Source of the DNA: an uncultured Cryptobacterium sp.
Lineage (GTDB): Bacteria > Actinomycetota > Coriobacteriia > Coriobacteriales > Eggerthellaceae
DNA: 64,000 bases
NCBI GenBank assembly: GCA_958410215.1
Contig: CATYOF010000003.1
Span: forward strand, 1-64,000
Direction of reading: 5' to 3'
Part shown: one piece after another, positions 58,238 to 64,000 of the stretch
Layout: the number at the start of each line of letters is the position of its first letter
Position numbering within the stretch: the first letter of the stretch is position 1
The notes under the pieces: generated by a model
Seen by the model: only the letters and a program-made list of their open reading frames with translations
Database searches by the model: none
What the model was told of the DNA's origin: nothing
Translations under genes and position numbers: made by a program

Positions 58238-58537
58238 ATGCCTGAATTGCGTACTCGTGAAGTGGAAGATTTGTTATCGGTATTTGCGGGTCTTACTAAT
58301 CCTGATGATATTTTTGCGCTGTTGGAAGATTTGTTTACGGTGCGTGAAATAAAGGATACGTCTCAGCGGTTAGATGTGGCCCGCATGCTAAAAGAGGGGC
58401 GTTCTTATGCCGTAATTGAGCAGACAACGGGGGCTTCTGCTACTACGATCGCACGCGTATCTAAGGCGCTCAATTATGGTGCGGGCGGATATGAACGCGC
58501 CTTTGAAATTCTGGAGAAACAGGGCAGCAAAGATTAG
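58238..58537 (+). CDS. TrpR/YerC family regulator
   Basis: A 99-residue all-helical protein of the YerC/YecD branch of the Trp-repressor superfamily. The body is LRTREVEDLLSVFAGLTNPDD followed by ...FALLEDLFTVREIKD, and the helix-turn-helix is ARMLKEGRSYAVIEQTTGAS-TTIARVSKAL. GAGGGG precedes ATG 58,238. YerC-type proteins are poorly characterised DNA-binding proteins; the operon neighbour (amino-acid binding protein) hints at an amino-acid-linked target. Confidence 0.9.
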   Translation: MPELRTREVEDLLSVFAGLTNPDDIFALLEDLFTVREIKDTSQRLDVARMLKEGRSYAVIEQTTGASATTIARVSKALNYGAGGYERAFEILEKQGSKD

Positions 58538-58610
58538 GTAGCGATTTTGAGTTGCTCCGTAGAGGTAACAGGCGAATTCGAATAGATTGATGCAACAGGC
58601 GAGGTACAAG

Positions 58611-59387
58611 GTGAAGGCAAAAGGCTTAAAGATTATAGGCATTCTTTTAGCTATTGCTCTGCTGTTGACGCTGGCACTCAGTGTAATGGATGGCTGCTCG
58701 CCCAATTCTAAATCGAAGAATTATTCGCTTACAACAAAAAATACGCTTACTGTGGCAGTTTCGCTTGATTATCCACCCTTTGAGTATCTTGAGGGAGATA
58801 CACCTACGGGTTATAGCATTGCCGTTATTCAAGAAGTAGCTCATCGTTTAGGGCTGTCATGCGAAATTAAAAACGTGCCTTTCAATAACGTTATTCCCAG
58901 CATTGCTTCGGGAAATCAATGTGATGTGGGAATAGCTTCTCTTACTATCAACGATCAGCGCAAAGAGAAGGTTAATTTCACTACACCCTATTATTTTGTT
59001 GACCAGTCGGTTGTAGTACTTGAAGACACCTACGATACGGTAGATGAATTAGCAGAACTGCCCGTGGTGGCACTTACCAATTCATCAAGTTTTGATTATG
59101 CTACCAATTCGGTGTCAAGCAGAGTTGTTTCCCGTACTTCCGTTCAGGAATGTTTTAAAGCACTTGAATCCGGTCAAGCACGAGCGGTAGTGACGGAATA
59201 TCCCGTAGCTAAAACTTTGATTGAGTCGTATGCGGATTGCGAAATACTTGAACGTATTGCGACGGGTGATGGTTACGGTATTGCGGTAAATAAGGATAAT
59301 CCCGCATTAACTGAAGCCATCAATGAGGCGCTTGCATCAATGGAAGAAGACGGAACGCTTGATTCTTTGCAACAGCAGTATCTCTAG
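58611..59387 (+). CDS. Amino-acid ABC transporter substrate-binding lipoprotein (family 3)
   Basis: A 258-residue protein. GTG 58,611 is chosen because GAGG is six bases upstream; TTG 58,587 or ATG 58,590 would add up to eight residues. The signal segment (LKIIGILLAIALLLTLALSVMDGC) ends at a Cys in a weak lipobox. The mature part is SBP family 3: LTVAVSLDYPPFEYLEGDTPTGYSI, CDVGIASLTINDQRKEKVNFT, and TGDGYGIAVNKDNPAL. No permease or ATPase gene is adjacent, so it must use components encoded elsewhere. Ligand probably a polar amino acid. Confidence 0.88.
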   Translation: MKAKGLKIIGILLAIALLLTLALSVMDGCSPNSKSKNYSLTTKNTLTVAVSLDYPPFEYLEGDTPTGYSIAVIQEVAHRLGLSCEIKNVPFNNVIPSIASGNQCDVGIASLTINDQRKEKVNFTTPYYFVDQSVVVLEDTYDTVDELAELPVVALTNSSSFDYATNSVSSRVVSRTSVQECFKALESGQARAVVTEYPVAKTLIESYADCEILERIATGDGYGIAVNKDNPALTEAINEALASMEEDGTLDSLQQQYL

Positions 59388-59461
59388 AGCATCTGCAAGA
59401 CGCATTCGCTAGGCATCGTCAGTAATTATCAGCTAGCTTATGTCATATCCAACGGCGCATG

Positions 59462-59706
59462 GTGAGTCTTCTCTATCTCATGGGCAAACGACACAACTAT
59501 TGCCCTCCGACTCGGCTTCGCTTATCTAGTCTTTCTTTTGCGCAAGAAGAGTAGCGAAAAATGATTCGACGATTGTGCAAGCCATCCCCACATTTATGCT
59601 CGAACACCTGGGACTACTCTTTTTGTGCGCTAAAGAAAGACTACGCTCCGAACGAGTCGTCGAGCAATAGTCGTGCCGCTTGATCGGCGATGGGAATTGA
59701 CTCAAT
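59462..59706. repeat. Large imperfect inverted-repeat element (~245 bp)
   Basis: Arms of ~93 bases (59,462-59,554 and 59,614-59,706) around a ~59-base centre. The best paired parts are AAGAGTAG (59,547-59,554) / CTACTCTT (59,614-59,621), the AGTCTTTCTT and AAGAAAGACT-like blocks, CGACTC / GAGTCG, and ACTATTG (59,497-59,503 region) / CAATAGT (59,665-59,671), with GTGAGTC / GACTCA at the outer ends. It lies in a 521-bp gene-free gap between the binding-protein gene and the aminopeptidase. It resembles a MITE-like or processed hairpin element. No encoded protein is convincing. Confidence 0.7.
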
Positions 59707-59908
59707 GAAACCATTTCGAAATTATTGCGGTTCCGTAAGCGAAACTAAGTTGAAAACAAAAATTGCACTGTTGCGCGTTTAGTGACAACAAGTTTCGTTA
59801 GGTGCGCAGTGACAATGATTTACGAGGGTATTACGCTTGCGAATTTTCTCTTGAGCAAAGCAATGTTCTCGCGGTAGGCTTGAGCTGAAAGTAAAAGAAA
59901 GGAAGCAT

Positions 59909-61372
59909 ATGGAACGCAAAGTTGCATGGGAATCATACACAGAAGACCAACTCGAAGAATTAGATACGCTAAGCAAGCGCTATATCGATTTTATTTCTGA
60001 GAACAAAACAGAACGTCGTTGTTTTAGTGCCTCTGTTGCTCAAGCTGAAGCAGCAGGCTATGTTTCGCTTGCTGAAGCAGTAGAAAAGGGACAAACCCTA
60101 AAGCCAGGCGACAAGGTGTGGGCTGGCATTCATGGCAAAACGCTTGTTTTGGTACATGTTGGTACTAACCCCCTTGAGCAAGGTCTTAACATCTTAGGGG
60201 CGCACATTGACAGTCCTCGTTTAGATCTGAAACAAAATCCGGTGTATGAAAGTGATGGCTTTGCCTATCTTGATACCCACTACTATGGTGGCATCAAACA
60301 TTATCAGTGGGTAACGTTGCCTTTAGCTCTGCATGGCGTGGTTGCCAAAACCGATGGTACGGTAGTTGATATTGCTGTTGGCGATGATCCCGATGATCCG
60401 GTATTTTGCGTGACCGATCTTCTTCCTCATTTGGGTAATCAACAAATGGCAAAAAAGGGAAGTGAAGTAGTAGAAGGCGAAAGTCTGGATATTTTGATGG
60501 GTAACCGTCCTTTAGTAGTGAAGAAGGACGAAAGTGAAGATGCCGATCAAGACGTTAATCAAGACTGCGCGAATGACAATGAAGCCAGCTTTCAGGAAAA
60601 GAAAAATGCCAAGGAGAGCGTAAAGGCGTTTGCTCTTAAACTCCTTGAAGAAAAATATGGCATTACCGAAGAAGATTTTGTTTCAGCTGAAATCGAGGTA
60701 GTGCCAGCGGGTCGCGCCCGTGAATTGGGCTTCGATCGCAGCATGGTTTTGGGTTATGGTCAGGACGATCGCGTATGTGCTTATACGTCGCTTGAAGCAC
60801 AGCTTGCGTTGGACGAAACCCCTCAAACAACTGCCGTAACCGTGTTAGTCGATAAAGAAGAAATTGGCAGTGTAGGCGCAACGGGTATGGGTTCGCTTTT
60901 CTTTGAAAACACCATTGCAGAAGTATTGGGCCTTATGGGCGCGGAAGGCGAATTGCCACTGCGTCGTTGCTTGGCGGCATCACGTATGCTGTCTTCGGAT
61001 GTTTCTGCCGCCTATGACCCAGCTTATGCAAGTGTGTTTGAAGCGAAGAATTCTGCTTATGCGGGCAAAGGTATTGTGTTCAATAAATATACGGGCGCTC
61101 GTGGTAAGAGCGGGTCTAATGATGCGCGTGCAGAATATGTAGCCTATGTCTGTCGCGTTATGGACGAAGCGGGTGTTGCTTATCAAACGGCAGAACTGGG
61201 TAAAGTGGACGCAGGCGGCGGTGGCACTATCGCCTACATTCCTGCAAAGTACGGTATGGACGTTATCGACTCTGGCGTAGCGGTACTTTCAATGCATTCG
61301 CCTTGGGAAGTAACGTCAAAGGCAGATATTTATGAAGCCTACCGCGCTTATAAAGCATTTTTGGAAGCATAA
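59909..61372 (+). CDS. M18 family aminopeptidase
   Basis: A 487-residue dinuclear-zinc aspartyl/leucyl aminopeptidase. Motifs: LGAHIDSPRLDLKQ (metal His/Asp), HYYGGIKHYQW, VDKEEIGSVGATGM (catalytic Glu), SSDVSAAYDP, and SMHSPWEVTSKAD (metal His). An Asp/Glu-rich, probably disordered insertion (~210-228) separates the two halves. AAAGGAAG precedes ATG 59,909. Typical length for bacterial M18 enzymes. Confidence 0.95.
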   Translation: MERKVAWESYTEDQLEELDTLSKRYIDFISENKTERRCFSASVAQAEAAGYVSLAEAVEKGQTLKPGDKVWAGIHGKTLVLVHVGTNPLEQGLNILGAHIDSPRLDLKQNPVYESDGFAYLDTHYYGGIKHYQWVTLPLALHGVVAKTDGTVVDIAVGDDPDDPVFCVTDLLPHLGNQQMAKKGSEVVEGESLDILMGNRPLVVKKDESEDADQDVNQDCANDNEASFQEKKNAKESVKAFALKLLEEKYGITEEDFVSAEIEVVPAGRARELGFDRSMVLGYGQDDRVCAYTSLEAQLALDETPQTTAVTVLVDKEEIGSVGATGMGSLFFENTIAEVLGLMGAEGELPLRRCLAASRMLSSDVSAAYDPAYASVFEAKNSAYAGKGIVFNKYTGARGKSGSNDARAEYVAYVCRVMDEAGVAYQTAELGKVDAGGGGTIAYIPAKYGMDVIDSGVAVLSMHSPWEVTSKADIYEAYRAYKAFLEA

Positions 61373-61713
61373 CGAAGCGTATTTCGCTCTTTAAACTACA
61401 CAGCAGTGCAGGGTATCAATGCCGACCATGGGGTCGGCATTGTGTTCCCCCGGGCTGGTATTGTTGGGTCGGCATTGTGTCATATCGGGTTGATGCGATT
61501 GGACTTGAAAATTGTGGTATAACGAGCCGGCGCTGTCGGAAAAATACTGTGCTATACCGAGCTGTCACTGCGTTATAGAAAAAATATAAATAAAGTTACG
61601 CCACAAACCGTGCACGTGACTATAATGGTGAAAACTTATCCTAATTAAGGGGTAATATTACATCGTCGGCAGTAATCGAAAGAACATAGAAGAACTCAGG
61701 CAAGGGGTGCTAC
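61373..61713. other. 341-bp gap with degenerate repeats and the guaB promoter
   Basis: The hairpin AATGCCGACC (61,418-61,427) / GGTCGGCATT (61,432-61,441) may terminate the aminopeptidase transcript, though its T tail is weak. GGTCGGCATTGTGT recurs at 61,467-61,480. Two further ~35-bp degenerate units begin at 61,513 and 61,548 (TGTGGTATAACGAG / TGTGCTATACCGAG). A -10 TATAAT at 61,621-61,626 probably serves guaB. Confidence 0.6.
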
Positions 61714-63240
61714 ATGGCTTATTATTTCGAAGAACCATCTCGTACATTCAATGAATACCTTCTCGTTCCAGGATATTCTTCTTCTGAATGTATTCCAGAA
61801 GCAGTAGATTTAAGCACTCCTTTGGTGCGTTTTCGTAAGGGCGAAGAAGAGTGCCCTTTAACGCTTTCTATTCCTATGGTTTCTGCAATTATGCAGGCGG
61901 TTTCTGATGACGGCATGGCAGTCGCTCTTGCTCAGCAAGGCGGTATTTCATTTATTTATGGTTCTCAGACCATTGAATCTCAGGCCGCAATGGTAAGCCG
62001 TGTAAAGGATCACAAGGCAGGCTTTGTTCGCAGCGATTCTAACCTTACCCCTACTGCAACGTTGCGTGATGTGGTAGCACTGAAGGAAAAGAATGGCCAT
62101 ACCACCATGCCCGTAACTGAAGGGGGCCATCCTCAAGGTAAACTGCTTGGCATTGTAACGGGTCGCGATTACCGCTTGTCTCGTATGGATCTTGATACTC
62201 CGGTATCTGAATTCATGACGCCGCGTGAAAAGCTTATTGTTGCTTCTGCCGATACCAGCTTGAAAGAAGCTAACGATATTATTTGGGATAACAAGCTGAA
62301 TTCCTTACCTATCGTAGATGATGACGACAACTTGATGTACATGGTTTTCCGTAAAGACTATGAACAGCACAAGTCCAATCCTCATGAGCTGCTTGACTCC
62401 CATAAGCGCTATAAGGTTGGCGCTGGTATCAATACGCGCGACTATGCCGATCGTGTTCCTGCTCTTATTGAAGCAGGTGCCGATGTGTTATGTATTGACT
62501 CCTCAGAGGGTTATTCTGAATGGCAGTTGCGTACCATTAAGTGGATTCGTGACCACTATGGCAATTCCGTAAAAGTTGGCGCTGGTAATGTAGTAGATAC
62601 CGAAGGCTTCCGCTTCTTGGCAGAAGCTGGTGCAGACTTTATTAAAGTTGGCATCGGTGGCGGTTCAATCTGTATTACGCGTGAACAGAAGGGTATTGGT
62701 CGTGGTCAGGCAACGGCTTTGATTGAAGTTGCTAAAGCGCGCGATGAATACTTCAAAGAAACGGGCATTTACGTTCCCGTTTGTTCTGACGGTGGCATCG
62801 TATATGACCACCATATGACGCTTGCTCTTGCTATGGGCGCAGACTTCTTGATGCTTGGTCGTTACTTTGCTCGCTTCGACGAAAGCCCTACCAACCGTGT
62901 AACGGTAAATGGCAGCTACATGAAAGAGTACTGGGGTGAAGGTTCTGCTCGTGCTCGCAATTGGCAGCGCTATGACCTGGGTGGTTCCAAGAAGGGCCTT
63001 ACCTTTGAAGAGGGTGTAGATTCTTATGTTCCTTACGCGGGCGCTTTGAAAGACAATGTGGACATGACCTTGTCTAAGATTAAGTCCACCATGTGTAACT
63101 GCGGCGCATTAACTATTCCTGAATTGCAGGAAAAGGCAAAACTTACCGTGGTAAGCTCTACTTCTATTGTTGAAGGTGGCGCTCATGACGTATTGCTAAA
63201 AGATAAGACCCCTTACGTCGGCAACACCATTCGCGGCTAA
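61714..63240 (+). CDS. guaB: Inosine-5'-monophosphate dehydrogenase
   Basis: A 508-residue IMPDH that commits IMP to guanine nucleotides. Two CBS motifs lie in the middle (~100-215, e.g. LGIVTGRDYR). The catalytic loop GIGGGSICITRE contains Cys320, and the flap EYWGEGSARARN is present. The ICITRE loop replaces the more common ICTTR and is shared by one IMPDH subgroup. A -10 TATAAT lies ~90 bp upstream and a strong terminator follows. Confidence 0.96.
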   Translation: MAYYFEEPSRTFNEYLLVPGYSSSECIPEAVDLSTPLVRFRKGEEECPLTLSIPMVSAIMQAVSDDGMAVALAQQGGISFIYGSQTIESQAAMVSRVKDHKAGFVRSDSNLTPTATLRDVVALKEKNGHTTMPVTEGGHPQGKLLGIVTGRDYRLSRMDLDTPVSEFMTPREKLIVASADTSLKEANDIIWDNKLNSLPIVDDDDNLMYMVFRKDYEQHKSNPHELLDSHKRYKVGAGINTRDYADRVPALIEAGADVLCIDSSEGYSEWQLRTIKWIRDHYGNSVKVGAGNVVDTEGFRFLAEAGADFIKVGIGGGSICITREQKGIGRGQATALIEVAKARDEYFKETGIYVPVCSDGGIVYDHHMTLALAMGADFLMLGRYFARFDESPTNRVTVNGSYMKEYWGEGSARARNWQRYDLGGSKKGLTFEEGVDSYVPYAGALKDNVDMTLSKIKSTMCNCGALTIPELQEKAKLTVVSSTSIVEGGAHDVLLKDKTPYVGNTIRG

Positions 63241-63294
63241 GTAGAGTAACAACTGTTTAGTTAATAAAACTTTTCAGTTAGAGATAAGCTTTCT

Positions 63295-63330
63295 AGTTGG
63301 ACTGGAGATAAAATTCCAGTCCAACTTTTT
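63295..63330 (+). terminator. Intrinsic terminator of guaB
   Basis: Perfect 12-bp stem AGTTGGACTGGA (63,295-63,306) / TCCAGTCCAACT (63,315-63,326), followed by TTTT. Its tail touches the stop codon of the convergent PIN-domain gene. Confidence 0.93.
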
Positions 63331-63736
63331 ATATATCAATTTCTTCCCAGTCTTCTACTGCCAAACCAGGAACTCGAACAAATTCTTTAGTGTTGGACGT
63401 AACGAGCACCGCATTATGAGTGAGAGCGGTTGCAGCAATAAGAAGGTCGTTGTGTCCAATACGATTTCCTTGACGCTCGAGGGTGGCGCGAATTTTACCG
63501 TAGGTATAGGCGCACGCTGCGTCAAAGGGAATAATTTCAAACGGAAGAAGAAACTGATCTACGAGGTAGTGCATTTTACGAGGATTGATGCTTTTTTCGG
63601 CACCAACCCGAAGCTCTGCTTCAACTATTGCAGGAATTCCAAATAATTTTGGGTCATTAGCTTCAAGAAGCGCACGTATAAGAGGAGCTTTGCCGCGTAA
63701 AAAAGTAATACAGGTGCACGAATCAAGATAAAACAT
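63329..63736 (-). CDS. PIN-domain toxin (VapC-like)
   Basis: A 135-residue PIN-domain RNase. Metal-binding acids: Asp5 (MFYLDSCTCI), Glu41 (VEAELRVGA) and Asp97 (GHNDLLIAATA), then the conserved VTSNTKEF. VapC-type toxins cleave tRNA or rRNA. AAGGA lies seven bases before ATG 63,736. The gene follows its antitoxin with a two-base gap, the usual order. Confidence 0.92.
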   Translation of the reverse strand: MFYLDSCTCITFLRGKAPLIRALLEANDPKLFGIPAIVEAELRVGAEKSINPRKMHYLVDQFLLPFEIIPFDAACAYTYGKIRATLERQGNRIGHNDLLIAATALTHNAVLVTSNTKEFVRVPGLAVEDWEEIDI

Positions 63737-63738
63737 AA

Positions 63739-63981
63739 CTATTCCTTATCAAGCGCATTTATTTCGTTTGAAGAGATGGGGGTATCTAAAGGTTCCATCA
63801 GATTATCTTCTTCGCTTACCGATCCATACAATGAAAAGAAATTTCGAGGCCAGCCTTTGGATAGTTTTCGCTCGTTTAGTTCATCAAGTACAAAGCGTGA
63901 AAGAGATTTGTGAGCGTTTGAAGCATCTTGGCGAAGTTGTTCCATTGATTGATCGTCTAAATAGAGAGAAAGTTGGGGCAT
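63739..63981 (-). CDS. Antitoxin partner of the PIN-domain toxin (VapB-like)
   Basis: An 80-residue protein. The N-terminus PQLSLYLDDQSMEQLRQDA, followed by SLSRFVLDELNERK, fits a ribbon-helix-helix DNA-binding fold, and the acidic C-terminal tail (SEEDNLMEPLDTPISSNE) is the kind that occupies the toxin active site. AAAGGAG precedes ATG 63,981, 19 bases from the window edge. It is likely to repress its own operon as a complex with the toxin. Confidence 0.85.
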   Translation of the reverse strand: MPQLSLYLDDQSMEQLRQDASNAHKSLSRFVLDELNERKLSKGWPRNFFSLYGSVSEEDNLMEPLDTPISSNEINALDKE

Positions 63982-64000
63982 GGTCGTCTCCTTTCTGGCT

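Noticed and set aside
59526..59714. 62-codon minus-strand frame in the inverted-repeat element
   Set aside because: It is produced by the repeat arms themselves, with no start site and no family resemblance.
1..64000. CRISPR arrays, insertion sequences, prophage genes, tRNA or rRNA genes
   Set aside because: No regularly spaced identical repeats, transposase or phage-type proteins, or RNA-gene signatures were found on either strand.

Overview
The window looks like part of a chromosome from a low-to-mid-GC actinobacterium, most likely class Coriobacteriia. This is an inference from gene content: large polytopic membrane proteins of the DUF6541 kind, YfhO, a GlfT2-like galactofuranosyltransferase, cell-wall-binding-repeat-2 (CWB2) modules, a type III glutamine synthetase, citramalate synthase and a Gram-positive style rplM-rpsI pair. 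No database search was possible. No rRNA, tRNA, CRISPR array, prophage or insertion sequence was recognised.

Bases 1-24,652 form a cell-surface polysaccharide locus. It opens with the 3' part of an L,D-transpeptidase. Three glycosyltransferases, a DUF2304 protein, dTDP-sugar genes (rfbA, rfbB), an IspD/TarI-like cytidylyltransferase with an epimerase partner, two paralogous polytopic membrane proteins flanking a double-GT2 enzyme, and a LicD-type transferase follow. A bidirectional terminator separates these from a leftward Wzm/Wzt-type exporter. The exporter's ATPase carries three CWB2 repeats at its C-terminus, which is the most unusual protein architecture in the window. A YfhO protein, a GlfT2-like enzyme and a further GT2 close the locus. 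Together they could make nucleotide-activated sugars and alditol phosphates, assemble a polymer on a lipid carrier, export it by ABC transporter and decorate it outside. A WecA/TagO-like initiating transferase lies at 35,247. The first ~16 kb is visibly AT-rich compared with what follows.

Bases 24,653-43,631 are mixed housekeeping and accessory genes: glpK, fabH, an M20 peptidase with a low-complexity insertion, a HEPN/MNT toxin-antitoxin pair, an SDR, murB, a TauE/SafE permease, a lone GT2, wecA/tagO, a coiled-coil FtsX exporter with its ATPase, hsp20 with a CIRCE element, and a membrane-anchored beta-lactamase-like protein with a long Arg/Ser-rich disordered arm. Degenerate tandem repeats sit directly after the stop codons of fabH and wecA.

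Bases 43,632-48,594 hold rplM-rpsI and then a long gene-poor tract. The tract contains three successive terminators with a shared lead-in, an overlooked 26-residue hydrophobic peptide gene that looks like a type I toxin, and a candidate ~185-nt structured RNA. A small membrane protein gene and an NCS2-like permease follow. Bases 48,595-64,000 carry EamA, a frameshifted Gfo/Idh/MocA gene, a LysR regulator, glutamine synthetase III, a small alarmone synthetase, ilvE-cimA with a possible attenuator, a TrpR-like regulator, an amino-acid binding lipoprotein, a ~245-bp inverted-repeat element, M18 aminopeptidase, guaB and a VapBC-like pair. The window thus has three candidate toxin-antitoxin modules.
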